From: Burkholderiales bacterium
GTDB lineage: Bacteria > Pseudomonadota > Gammaproteobacteria > Burkholderiales > Ga0077523
Length of the DNA: 64,000 nucleotides
NCBI GenBank assembly: GCA_019745565.1
Contig: JAIESW010000029.1
Location: 124,001 to 188,000, forward strand
Reading direction: 5' to 3'
The notes under the pieces were generated by a model. That model did not search any database, was not told where the DNA came from, and saw only the letters and a program-made list of their open reading frames with translations. The position numbers and the translations under genes are program-made. This document shows positions 26,331-34,752 of the stretch, in pieces. Every line of letters starts with the position of its first letter. The first letter of the stretch is position 1.

Positions 26331-27482
26331 TCAGGGCCTGGCCGCGTGCCGCTGCAGGAAGCCGACGAGCAGTCGGGCCGTGGCCTCGGGCTGCTCCTGT
26401 TGCACCCAGTGCCCCGCACCGTCGAGCAGATGGCATTCCTGCATGCGGGTGCACGAGGTGCCCTGCATGCGTTCGAATTCGCCCGGAATCTGAAACACGC
26501 CCCAGTCGCCCTTCCCGGAGATGAACATGGCAGGCACGTCGATGGTGCGGCCGCTGAATAGCTGCAGCTCGGCGATGTACTTCGGTGAGGTCATGCAGCG
26601 ATACCACTGCAGGCCGCCCTGGAATCCGTTGCGGCGGTACTCGCTGCTGTAGACGTCCAGTTCCGCGTCGGGCAGCCAGCGGCATGCTGCGATCTCGGCC
26701 GGGGAGGGCATTTCGGAGGCCACGGTCTCAGCCATGTTCTGCTCGAGATCCATGACGTAATAGGTCGGCAGCTTGGCGAGTTCGGTGGCGCTCCAGGACT
26801 CGAGGCGATAGGGCTGGTTCTGCTTCCAGTCCGCACTCTTGTGGTGGTAGTAGGCACGCAGGAAGTCGTGTACCCCTTGCGGGCAACGCCACATGTCGTC
26901 GTTGGCCTCGCGCGTCGAGTAGTACCACTGGTAATGCTTGCGCGGGCGGGGTAGTGCGGCCAGGTCGTCGTGGATGGTCCGTGTCGGTGCCGGAGGCGGT
27001 GACCCGAGCGGCAGTTGCGGAGTCCCCCCGAACGGTTTGCTCATGAGGACTACGGCCGGAAACACGTCCGGACGGACCACTGCAGCCCAGGCCGACACGA
27101 TCGATCCGAAATCGTGGCCGATCACAGCAGCCACCGAGCGGTATCCAAGCGCGGCCACCAGCCCCACCGTATCGCGCAGCAGGTTCAGCATGCGAAACGA
27201 TCCGAGGTCGCCGTCGTAGTCGGCGTCCCAGCCGGTCGTGCGGCCGTAGCCGCGTTGGTCCGGAGCGACCACGTGGTAACCCTCGGCCGCCAACGCCGGC
27301 ATGACCTTGCGCCAGCTGAAGGCGAGTTCGGGAAAGCCGTGCAGCAGCAGGACGAGCGGAAGTCCGGGTGTCTCGAAGCCTGCTTCGAGGATGTGCATCG
27401 TGAGCCCGTTGACGTCGGGCACGAAGCGGGAGCGGACGGCGGAAGGGAGCAGAGCAGGGTCGAGCGGCAGCGGGGTCGTCAC
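26331..27482 (-). CDS. Alpha/beta hydrolase, epoxide hydrolase-like
   Basis: A 383-residue alpha/beta hydrolase with the epoxide-hydrolase pattern: oxyanion motif 'LLHGFPELAFSWRKVM', then 'DQRGYGRTTG', a nucleophile elbow 'GHDFGSIV' with Asp instead of Ser, and C-terminal 'GAGHWVQQEQP' with the catalytic His. The cap region (about 170-270) is Tyr- and Trp-rich and includes the Tyr residues that usually activate the epoxide oxygen. The start is GTG 27482. It would open an epoxide or dehalogenate a substrate through an ester intermediate. A single gene, apparently; not clearly in an operon with the HxlR group, whose operator lies beyond its 3' end. Confidence 0.85.
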   Translation of the reverse strand: MTTPLPLDPALLPSAVRSRFVPDVNGLTMHILEAGFETPGLPLVLLLHGFPELAFSWRKVMPALAAEGYHVVAPDQRGYGRTTGWDADYDGDLGSFRMLNLLRDTVGLVAALGYRSVAAVIGHDFGSIVSAWAAVVRPDVFPAVVLMSKPFGGTPQLPLGSPPPAPTRTIHDDLAALPRPRKHYQWYYSTREANDDMWRCPQGVHDFLRAYYHHKSADWKQNQPYRLESWSATELAKLPTYYVMDLEQNMAETVASEMPSPAEIAACRWLPDAELDVYSSEYRRNGFQGGLQWYRCMTSPKYIAELQLFSGRTIDVPAMFISGKGDWGVFQIPGEFERMQGTSCTRMQECHLLDGAGHWVQQEQPEATARLLVGFLQRHAARP

Positions 27483-27527
27483 GATCGTTCGGGTGTGGGG
27501 GACTTGTCTGTCACCTCATGGTAACGG

Positions 27528-27556
27528 ACGAGGGCAGCGCATGGCGCTGCCCTCGT
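27528..27556. terminator. Hairpin with a 13-bp perfect stem
   Basis: ACGAGGGCAGCGC (27528-27540) and GCGCTGCCCTCGT (27544-27556) pair around an ATG loop. It lies 46 bp after the stop of the minus-strand GlcG-like gene and before the start of the epoxide-hydrolase-like gene. There is no long U-tract, so it is either a weak intrinsic terminator or an RNA-stabilising hairpin. Confidence 0.6.
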
Positions 27557-27601
27557 TGGGGTCGCCCCGTTCACACGGGGCGAGGTGCTGTCGCGGAAGG
27601 G

Positions 27602-28087
27602 TTACTTCAGGACGCCCTTCACGGCGTCGAGGCCGGCTTGCGCGCAGACTTCGTCCTGGTCGGCGGAACCGCCCGACACGCCGATGCCGCCGATGTGCGC
27701 ACCGCCTGCGGTGAAGATCGGCAGGCCGCCCGCGAAAGTCACCACGCCGGGCACCAGGTCCAGCCCCTTCACGGATTGCGAGATCTCGCCGAACTTGCGG
27801 GTCGATACCGGCACGCGCGCGGAAGTCTCGGCCTTGCTCTGCGCGATCTTCACGCTGATCAGGAACGAACCGTCCATGCGCGACAGATACTTCAGGTTGC
27901 CGCCGTCATCGACGACGGCGATGACCATCTTCCAGCCTTCGGCCTTGGACTTCGCTTCGCATGCATCGGCCATCGCCTTGGCGGTGGCGAGCGTCACCAC
28001 GGTCTTGGTGTCCTGGGCGGCGGCGGTGCCGGCGAAGGCGGCAGCGGCGCAGACTGTGGCGATCGACAGGGTGGTCTTGAACGACAT
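27602..28087 (-). CDS. Exported GlcG/HbpS-like heme-binding family protein
   Basis: A 161-residue protein with a signal peptide (MSFKTTLSIATVCAAAAFAGTAAA, cleavage after about residue 24) and a GlcG/HbpS domain: 'AVVDDGGNLKYLSRMDGS' and the C-terminal 'GGLPIFTAGGAHIGGIGVSGGSADQDEVCAQAG'. Members bind heme or cobalamin-like ligands, or accompany glycolate and diol utilisation. Export to the periplasm is predicted. A good AGAGGAAA ribosome site precedes ATG 28087. It stands alone with a hairpin downstream. Confidence 0.88.
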   Translation of the reverse strand: MSFKTTLSIATVCAAAAFAGTAAAQDTKTVVTLATAKAMADACEAKSKAEGWKMVIAVVDDGGNLKYLSRMDGSFLISVKIAQSKAETSARVPVSTRKFGEISQSVKGLDLVPGVVTFAGGLPIFTAGGAHIGGIGVSGGSADQDEVCAQAGLDAVKGVLK

Positions 28088-28334
28088 GGTGGTTTCCTCT
28101 CGTGTTGTTGGGGAGTCGTCGGAGTGACGACGCGGTTAGGAACCGGCATCGCCGAAAAGGTTTCAGCGATGACGCACGGCTCGGACGCCGGATCGAAGTC
28201 GACGGGGCGGATGCGCATCTTCGCTCAACGGACCAGCGTCGAACAGCACCCCTTGTCCCTGAATCGATCAGGGATTTGTGTTCGCGACCATCCTTCCGGG
28301 GCGCGTGGGGCCGCGCCGGAACCGGTCGTCATCG

Positions 28335-29090
28335 CTAGGCCTTGAGGAACGCGAGCAGGTCCGCGTTCAGCTGGTCCTTCGAAGTGTCGCCCAGGCTGTG
28401 CGTGCCGCCCGGGTAGATCTTGAGGGTCGAGTTCTTCACCAGCTTCGCCGACAGCGGCGCGGAGTTCTTGATCGGCACGATCTGATCGTCATCGCCGTGA
28501 ATGATGAGCGTGGGCACGTCGAACTTCTTGAGATCCTCGGTGAAGTCCGTTTCCGAGAACGCCTTGATGCAGTCGTAGCCGTTCTTGTGGCCGCACTGCA
28601 TCCCCTGGCGCCACCAGGAACTGATGAGGCCCTGGGATACCTTGGCCCCCGGACGATTGAAACCGAAGAACGGTCCGCTCGCGACATCCAGGAAGAACTG
28701 CGAGCGGTCGGCCAGGTAGGCGGCACGGAACCCGTCGAACACCTCCAGCGGCAGGCCCTCGGGGTAGGCCGCAGTCTTCAGCATGATCGGCGGCACCGCG
28801 CCCATGAGCACGGCCTTCGCGACACGCTTGGTGCCGTGACGTCCGATGTAGCTCGTCACCTCGCCTCCGCCGGTGGAGTGACCGATCATCGTCGCACCCT
28901 TCAGGTCGAGCGCGTTCACCAACTCGGCCAGATCGTCGGCATAGTTGTCCATGTCGTTGCCGTTCCACGGCTGGCTTGAACGACCGTGGCCGCGACGGTC
29001 GTGCGCGATGCAGCGATAGCCGTGCGAGGCCAGGAAGAACATCTGCGACTCCCAGGCGTCGGAACTCAGGGGCCAGCCGTGGCTGAACAC
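28335..29090 (-). CDS. Alpha/beta hydrolase of the non-heme chloroperoxidase type, N-terminally short
   Basis: A 251-residue alpha/beta hydrolase with '[16 protein letters not shown]', '[14 protein letters not shown]', nucleophile elbow 'GHSTGGGE' (Ser), acid in 'GDDDQIVP' and His in 'GGTHSLGDT'. These are hallmarks of cofactor-free chloroperoxidases and arylesterases. The usual first 20-25 residues (strands 1-2, up to the segment before 'VVFSHGW') are missing: an in-frame TAG lies six codons before the GTG start at 29090. A GAGGGAG site nine bases upstream could still drive translation. Either a shortened functional enzyme or a 5'-truncated pseudogene. Confidence 0.75.
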   Translation of the reverse strand: MFSHGWPLSSDAWESQMFFLASHGYRCIAHDRRGHGRSSQPWNGNDMDNYADDLAELVNALDLKGATMIGHSTGGGEVTSYIGRHGTKRVAKAVLMGAVPPIMLKTAAYPEGLPLEVFDGFRAAYLADRSQFFLDVASGPFFGFNRPGAKVSQGLISSWWRQGMQCGHKNGYDCIKAFSETDFTEDLKKFDVPTLIIHGDDDQIVPIKNSAPLSAKLVKNSTLKIYPGGTHSLGDTSKDQLNADLLAFLKA

Positions 29091-29177
29091 GCATGCGCGC
29101 TCCCTCTATGATGGATGGCGACACACGGAAACGGCTTCCCCAGCCTGTATCCAGTCACGCGCGGCGCCGGATACGGC

Positions 29178-30101
29178 TCAATCGAAACTGAATCCCGGCG
29201 TCCGCGTGTAGAAGTGCAGTCCTTCGTCCTGAATCACGAGCGAGCGCATGCGCTTGTCTCCGCGCGCATAGTGCGAGTGCATCAGCGTCGCCGGCGTGAT
29301 CTGTGCGGCACCGGTGGACCAGTCGACCCGTTGCCCGTCGATGATCGAATGCACGCCTTCACCCTGGATGGCGAGGGTCACCGCAACACCGTTGTGCCGA
29401 TGGGGGCGTTGATCCGCTCCGGCAGCCAGCGTGTTGATGGATACATTGATCGACGGGATGGTGTTGATGCTGGGCGCCAGCGCATGGCTGGTGAACTGCA
29501 CCGAGTAGCCGGTCGTGTCGGCGGTCATGGGCCGGCGCCACACGGCTTCGAAGTGACCGTCGATTACCGTGGCGGGCCAGTGGGTGGTTTCGACGCGCGC
29601 CGCACCCGGTTCGGGAGCCCGCAGGCGCTCGAAGGCGAGCAGCGGTTCGTTGGTGACACAGAAGAGCAGCGCGTCCTGGCAGAGCGCGCGGTGCGCGCTT
29701 TCTTCGCCGCCGGGAAAGCAGAACACGTCGCCGGCCGTCCAGGCGATCCGGTCGTCGCCGTTGCGGCTCTCGCCGCTGCCGGACATCACGTAGAAGATCT
29801 CGCCCGAGGCGACGTAGTGGGTGCGTAGCGTTTCGCCCGCGCGAACCTTGAGGTAGCGGCACAGGATCGTCGGCGTGGTCGCGGGATAGTCCGTGCCGAG
29901 AGCGTCCGACGAGTCCAGTGCGATCGAGCGTGTGGGCGTGTTCGGATCGAACGCCGCGTCGCGTTCCTGCAGGAACTGCCGGATGGGCACCGGCGGAAAC
30001 TGGAAGGCGAACCCGTTCTCGGCGATGTGATAGCGCGCCCGGCGGGCGTAGCGCGACTCGGCTTCGGGTTGCAGACGGGACGCAACGGCGGTGTCGTTCA
30101 T
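29178..30101 (-). CDS. Bicupin protein, gentisate 1,2-dioxygenase-like
   Basis: A 307-residue double-cupin protein. Cupin 1 (about 90-155) has 'LRTHYVASGEIFYVMSGSGES' and 'GDVFCFPGG'. Cupin 2 has 'DQRPHRHNGVAVTLAIQGEGVHSIIDG' with the HxHx(n)E-like metal ligands. Overall plan and C-terminal 'MHSHYARGDKRMRSLVIQDEGLHFYTRTPGFSF' match gentisate or 1-hydroxy-2-naphthoate dioxygenase relatives, which cleave aromatic rings with Fe(II). In cupin 1 the His pattern is weaker than in true gentisate dioxygenase, so a non-catalytic or different-substrate homologue is possible. ATG 30101 has an AAGGA site; an SDR follows upstream on the same strand. Confidence 0.8.
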   Translation of the reverse strand: MNDTAVASRLQPEAESRYARRARYHIAENGFAFQFPPVPIRQFLQERDAAFDPNTPTRSIALDSSDALGTDYPATTPTILCRYLKVRAGETLRTHYVASGEIFYVMSGSGESRNGDDRIAWTAGDVFCFPGGEESAHRALCQDALLFCVTNEPLLAFERLRAPEPGAARVETTHWPATVIDGHFEAVWRRPMTADTTGYSVQFTSHALAPSINTIPSINVSINTLAAGADQRPHRHNGVAVTLAIQGEGVHSIIDGQRVDWSTGAAQITPATLMHSHYARGDKRMRSLVIQDEGLHFYTRTPGFSFD

Positions 30102-30165
30102 CGTTCTTCCTTGTTGTCGGACACGAGCCGACACTATAGAGCAATCGCCGCCGTCGTCCCGCCGA

Positions 30166-30936
30166 TCAGGTCGCCGAGAAGCCCCCATCGGCCGAGTACA
30201 CTCCTCCGGTGCAGAGGCTGGCTTCGTCGGAGGCCAGGAACAGCATGACGTTCGCGATCTCCTCCGGCGCGCCGTAGCGTCGGAGCGGTGCGGCGTTGAC
30301 CAGTGCGGCGCGTGCCTTGGCCGGGTCACCCGGCGAACGGCTTTCCTCGAGGCTGCGCATCATGCGCGTCTCGGTCGGGCCGGGCAGCACGGCGTTGACG
30401 CGGATGTTGTGAGGAGCGCACTCCATGGTTGCGGTGCGCATCAGGCCGATCTCGGCGTGTTTGCTCGCGATGTAGGCGGAGTTGCCTTGTCCGCGGCCGC
30501 GGATCCCACCGATGGAGGAGGTGATGACGATGCTGCCGCCGCCGCGTTGCCGCAGCGCGGGGATCGCGTACTTCAGCCCGAGGAACACGCCGCGCACGTT
30601 GATGGCCATCACTTCGTCGAAGGTCTCGATGGGGTAGGTCTCGATGGACGTCGTCGCGCCTTCGATCCCGGCGTTGGCGATGAAGATGTCGAGGCCGCCG
30701 AAACGGTCGATGGCTGTCTGCACCATGCGCGCGTTGTCCTCGGGTCGGGAAACGTCAGCGACCACAGGAACCGCCAGTTCCTTGCCGATGCGCGTGGTGG
30801 CGTCCGCGAGCGCTGCTTCGTTGCGGCCGACCAGGACCACCTTTGCGCCCTCGCGGGCGAAGAGCTCCGCGGTTGCCAAGCCGATGCCGCTGCCGGCACC
30901 GGTGATGAGAGCGATTCTGCCGGGGAGTCTTGCCAT
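30166..30936 (-). CDS. Short-chain dehydrogenase/reductase
   Basis: A 256-residue classical SDR with 'GAGSGIGLATAELF', 'NAGIEGATT', catalytic Ser in 'IVITSSIGG' and 'YIASKHAEIGL', then 'NAVLPGPTETRMM' and 'LASDEASLCTGGVYSADGG'. The fold and NAD(P) use are certain; the substrate is an unknown alcohol or ketone. It lies 64 bp upstream of the cupin gene on the same strand, so the two may form a small aromatic or alicyclic degradation unit. It faces the exonuclease/phosphatase-like gene divergently across half-element B. Confidence 0.9.
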   Translation of the reverse strand: MARLPGRIALITGAGSGIGLATAELFAREGAKVVLVGRNEAALADATTRIGKELAVPVVADVSRPEDNARMVQTAIDRFGGLDIFIANAGIEGATTSIETYPIETFDEVMAINVRGVFLGLKYAIPALRQRGGGSIVITSSIGGIRGRGQGNSAYIASKHAEIGLMRTATMECAPHNIRVNAVLPGPTETRMMRSLEESRSPGDPAKARAALVNAAPLRRYGAPEEIANVMLFLASDEASLCTGGVYSADGGFSAT

Positions 30937-31021
30937 AAGGATTCCAGAAAGGTGTGTGAACGTTCAGCCGGATGCGGGGATGCTGGAATTCAGGGCAGCG
31001 AGCGTAGGGCAGAAGCGTTTT

Positions 31022-31062
31022 GCCCCCACCCCAGCCCTCCCCCGGCAGAGCCGGGGGAGGGA
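31022..31062. repeat. Palindromic intergenic repeat, copy B (right half only, inverted)
   Basis: A single stem-loop GCCCCCACCCCAG..CCTCCCCC GGCAGAGCC GGGGGAGGG. Reverse-complemented it matches the right half of the full elements at 22138, 38916 and 45147. It sits in the 201-bp divergent gap between the SDR and the exonuclease/phosphatase-like gene. Confidence 0.8.
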
Positions 31063-31137
31063 GTGTTGTTCCCGCGTTGTGCACGCCGTTCATGCGGCGT
31101 AGCGTGCCTATCCCGAGTTTCACATGAGGAAGTCGCC

Positions 31138-31968
31138 ATGGCCAAACTCTTCTCCGTCGCGTCCTGGAACGTGGAGCACTTCAAGGACGATGCCAACCGT
31201 GTGAAGCGCGTGGTCGAATACATGGACCGGCAGAAGCCCGACGTCTTCGGGTTGTTCGAGGTCGAGGGTGCCACCGTGTTCGACCAACTGGTCAAGCAGA
31301 TGCCCGGCTACACGTTCCAGATCACCGAGGGCCCGCAGACCCAGGAGATCCTGGTGGGTGTGCGCAAGACGTTGACCGCCTTCATCACCCAGAAGGTGGA
31401 GTTCCGCTCCGGCACCACACACATGCGACCGGGACAGCTGGTGACCGTGGTCAAGAACAAGATGAACTACGGGCTATTGTTCCTGCACCTCGCCAGCGGC
31501 ACCGATCCGCGCGGCATGGGCCTGCGCGACGACATGCTGCAGCGCGCCTTCGATTTTCGCACCACGCTCGACAAGGCCGAGGGTGGCGACGGCAAGGCCC
31601 GCTATCTGTTCGTGGGTGATCTCAACACCATGGGCATGAAGTATCCGTTCGATCGTTCCATCGAGCCGACGCTCGAACTCGGCAAATGGGACAAGTATGC
31701 GGCCCGGGCGAAGGTCGGCATGCGTCGTCTTGCGAAGACCCATGAACTCACGTGGTTCAACGGCAGCAAGTCGTCGCTGAAGCCGTCCAACCTGGACCAC
31801 GTGTTCGCGTCGAGCAATCTCAAGTTCAAGACCTTCAAGCGCCCCGACGGTACCGATTCGAGCGTGGCGGTGCGCGGTTGGGTGCAGGAGGCGACCGATG
31901 CAGGCAAGGATGCGTGGATCGGCAGCTTCTCGGATCACTCGCTCATCTACTTCGAGATCCATTCATAG
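31138..31968 (+). CDS. Endonuclease/exonuclease/phosphatase-family protein
   Basis: A 276-residue EEP-fold phosphoesterase. 'FSVASWNVEHF' (metal-binding Asn), 'VFGLFEVEG' (Glu), 'LFLHLASGTD', 'LFVGDLNTMG' (the GDxN motif) and the C-terminal 'SFSDHSLIYFEI' (SDH) are the expected active-site landmarks, so it should be an active metal-dependent phosphodiesterase or nuclease. No signal peptide. GAGGAAG precedes ATG 31138. The 3' end overlaps the convergent amidase gene by six bases. Substrate (DNA, phospholipid head group or other phosphodiester) unknown. Confidence 0.9.
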   Translation: MAKLFSVASWNVEHFKDDANRVKRVVEYMDRQKPDVFGLFEVEGATVFDQLVKQMPGYTFQITEGPQTQEILVGVRKTLTAFITQKVEFRSGTTHMRPGQLVTVVKNKMNYGLLFLHLASGTDPRGMGLRDDMLQRAFDFRTTLDKAEGGDGKARYLFVGDLNTMGMKYPFDRSIEPTLELGKWDKYAARAKVGMRRLAKTHELTWFNGSKSSLKPSNLDHVFASSNLKFKTFKRPDGTDSSVAVRGWVQEATDAGKDAWIGSFSDHSLIYFEIHS

Positions 31969-33390
31969 CGCCGGTTTGCGGGCAAACCAGGGGCGCGCGG
32001 CTTCGAGCTGGGCGCCGAGCCGCAGCAGCGTGGCCTCGTCGCCGTAGCGTCCGACACACTGGACCGCGAGCGGGAGTCCGGCCTTGCTCTGCGCGATGGG
32101 CAGCATCAAGGCGGGCTGCCCCGTGAGGTTGAACCACACGGTGAACGGCGAAAAGTGGAAGACGCGTCGCCAGTACTCGTCGAAGTCGTCCAGCATCATG
32201 TCGATCCAGCCGAGCTTCACCGCCGGTGACGCGAGGCCCGGGGTGAGGAGCACGTCCCAGTCGGCGTGGAACGAAGCCATCTGGCGTCCGAGACGATGCG
32301 CGATCTGAGTGGCGCGCACGTAGTCCGGCGCACTGATCTTCTCGCCGCGCTGGGCCGTCAGCCAGGTGATGCGTTCCACTTCTCCTTCGCGGGCGGGGCG
32401 GCCTGCGGCCGGATGGCTCGCGAGATTCACCACGGTGTTGGCGGCTGCGAGGGTGAGAAAGGTCGGCACGACGGCGGCACCGTCGATGGCGGGATCGCGT
32501 TCCTCCACGTCGTGACCGAGGTCGATGCAGAGCTGCACGGTGTCGGCGAGCGTCGCCAGGCATTCCGGTTCCACGCGGGCGCCGTTCGGCGTTTTCGCGG
32601 TCCATGCGATCTTGAGGCGGCCCGGTGGCGTGTTCGCTTCGTCCCGATAGGCCCGGGGCGGCGGTGGTGCAGTGTAGGGATCGCCGGGTCCGGCCCCGCG
32701 CGTCGCATCGAGCAGCGCAGCGCTGTCGCGCACTGACAAGGTCACGGCGTGCTCGGTGGACACGCCCCCCAGTCCTTCTCCGGCGTATGGCGCGAACGTG
32801 TTGCGATTGCGCGTGGGCTTGAGACCCACGAGACCGCAGCACGCGGCCGGTGCGCGGATCGAGCCGAAGCCGTCGGACGCGTGCGCTGCCGGCAGGATGC
32901 GCGCGGCCACGGCGGCCGCTGCGCCACCGCTCGAGCCGCCGGAGATGCGTGTCGTGTCCCACGGATTGCGTGTGGGTCCGTGGAGCTGCGGTTCGCAGGT
33001 GAGGGACAAGCCCAACTCGCATGTGTTGGTGCGACCGAAGATCACAAGACCTGCACGGCGCAGGCGCCTCACATGCTCGCTGTCCGCTTCCGCCGGCGGC
33101 GTGTCCGCGAAGAACCGCGAGCCTCGCGTCATCCGCACGCCTGCGATCGGTGAAGTGAGATCCTTCATCAGGAACGGCACGCCGCGAAACGGGCCATCCG
33201 GCAGTCCCGCCGCGATGGCCTGACGGCCGTGGTCGTACAGCTTCATGGTGACCGCGTTGATCGCAGGATTGCGGGCTTCCACCCGCGCGATTGCCGCTTC
33301 GAGCAATTCGGTGGGCGTCACTTCCTTTCGCCTCACCAGTTCGGCGAGGCCCAGCGCATCGTAGTCCTCGTAGTCGGCGAAGGCGCTCAT
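31963..33390 (-). CDS. Amidase (amidase signature family)
   Basis: A 475-residue amidase-signature hydrolase. The Ser-cisSer-Lys triad is visible: Lys in 'FLMKDLTSP', cis-Ser in 'GGSSGGAAAAVAA' and nucleophile Ser in 'GFGSIRAPAACCG'. It hydrolyses an amide or carbamate to acid and ammonia. ATG 33390 overlaps the stop of the MFS gene (ATGA), so transporter and amidase are co-translated, which suggests the transporter imports the amide substrate or its product. The divergent Tat-exported amidohydrolase may belong to the same pathway. Confidence 0.92.
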   Translation of the reverse strand: MSAFADYEDYDALGLAELVRRKEVTPTELLEAAIARVEARNPAINAVTMKLYDHGRQAIAAGLPDGPFRGVPFLMKDLTSPIAGVRMTRGSRFFADTPPAEADSEHVRRLRRAGLVIFGRTNTCELGLSLTCEPQLHGPTRNPWDTTRISGGSSGGAAAAVAARILPAAHASDGFGSIRAPAACCGLVGLKPTRNRNTFAPYAGEGLGGVSTEHAVTLSVRDSAALLDATRGAGPGDPYTAPPPPRAYRDEANTPPGRLKIAWTAKTPNGARVEPECLATLADTVQLCIDLGHDVEERDPAIDGAAVVPTFLTLAAANTVVNLASHPAAGRPAREGEVERITWLTAQRGEKISAPDYVRATQIAHRLGRQMASFHADWDVLLTPGLASPAVKLGWIDMMLDDFDEYWRRVFHFSPFTVWFNLTGQPALMLPIAQSKAGLPLAVQCVGRYGDEATLLRLGAQLEAARPWFARKPAL

Positions 33391-34685
33391 GCCGCTTCCT
33401 TCGCGGCGGTGGCGGGCTCCTGGGTCGCACGGGTTGCGACGTAGGTGATCAGCGCCGAGGCGAACGCGCAGGCCGCGAGGAAGTAGAGACCCATCTCGAA
33501 ACTCTTCGTGCTCTCCTTGATCCAGCCGACGATGAACGGGCCCACGTAGCCGCCGAGGTTGCCGATCGAGTTGATCAACGCGATGCCCGCCGCCGCCGCC
33601 GCGCCGCTCAGGAACATCGAGGGCATCGGCCAGAAGCAGGGGCGCGAGCCGTACAGTCCGATGGTGGCGACGGACATGGCGGCGATGGCCCAATAGGACG
33701 CACCGAACCAGGCGGCACCGGTGAGGCCGATGCCCGCCACGATCGCGGCTGCGATCAGATGCCAGCGCCGTTCGTGTCGGCGATCGGACGACCAGCCCCA
33801 GGCGAGCAGGCCGAGCACGCCGATGGTGTAGGGGATCGCGGTGACCGCGCCGGTCATGACGTTCGACAAGCCGAAGCCCTTCACGATCTGCGGCAGGAAG
33901 AACACGATGCCGTAGCTCGCGGTCACGCTGGTCATGTAGATGAGCGACAGCGCGATCACGCGCGGATCGGTGAGCGACTTCAGCAAGCTGAGGCGGCCCG
34001 CCCGCTCCACCTGCGTTCGCTCGGCCTGCAGTTCGCCGTCGAGCCAGTTGCGTTCCTCGTCGGTGAGCCACTTTGCCTCCGAGGGGCGATCGGTCATCTG
34101 CTTCCACACGACGAAGGCCAGCACGATCGCGGGCATGGCTTCGAGCATGAACACCCATTGCCAGCCATGGAAGCCCAGCATGCCATCCATGTCCAGGATG
34201 GCGCCGGAGATGGCGGAGGCGAGCGCGTTGGAGACGGGCACCGCGAGAAACAGCGCGGAGATGACGCGCGCGCGGAATCTGGCCGGATACCACGTGGTCA
34301 GGTAGTAGATGATCCCGGGAAAGAAGCCCGCCTCCGCCACACCCAGCAGAAAGCGCAACGTGAGAAAGCTGGCCGGCCCGGTGGCGAACGCCATCGACGC
34401 GGAGATGATGCCCCACGTGATCATGATCCGCGCGATCCAGCGGCGCGCGCCAACCTTCGCCAGCACCATGTTGCTGGGCACCTCGAAGATGGCGTAGCCG
34501 AGGAAGAAGATGCCCGCGCCCCAGCCGTACACGTACGAACTGATGCCGAGATCCTTGTTCATCGTCAGCGCCGCGAACGCGACGTTGGTGCGGTCGATGT
34601 AGGCGACCAGGTACGAGGCCACGATCAGCGGTAACAACCGCCATGAAATCTTCAGTATCGTTCGGCGTTGGAACTCGGGCTGCAT
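33387..34685 (-). CDS. MFS transporter, ACS family
   Basis: A 432-residue, 12-helix ACS-family major facilitator, paralogous to the protein at 2406-3716 ('VAYIDRTNVAFAALTM', 'ARRWIARIMITWG', 'GFFPGIIYYLTTW'). Inner-membrane importer of an organic anion. Start ATG 34685 aligns with the normal ACS N-terminus; the open frame further upstream runs into the divergent promoter region and is unlikely to be translated. Coupled by a 4-bp overlap to the amidase. Confidence 0.9.
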   Translation of the reverse strand: MQPEFQRRTILKISWRLLPLIVASYLVAYIDRTNVAFAALTMNKDLGISSYVYGWGAGIFFLGYAIFEVPSNMVLAKVGARRWIARIMITWGIISASMAFATGPASFLTLRFLLGVAEAGFFPGIIYYLTTWYPARFRARVISALFLAVPVSNALASAISGAILDMDGMLGFHGWQWVFMLEAMPAIVLAFVVWKQMTDRPSEAKWLTDEERNWLDGELQAERTQVERAGRLSLLKSLTDPRVIALSLIYMTSVTASYGIVFFLPQIVKGFGLSNVMTGAVTAIPYTIGVLGLLAWGWSSDRRHERRWHLIAAAIVAGIGLTGAAWFGASYWAIAAMSVATIGLYGSRPCFWPMPSMFLSGAAAAAGIALINSIGNLGGYVGPFIVGWIKESTKSFEMGLYFLAACAFASALITYVATRATQEPATAAKEAA

Positions 34686-34752
34686 CGGCGCGTACCAAGA
34701 AGGCGATCGGCAGAGAATGGCAGCGGTTCCGAACAACAGCAAGGAGACCAGA

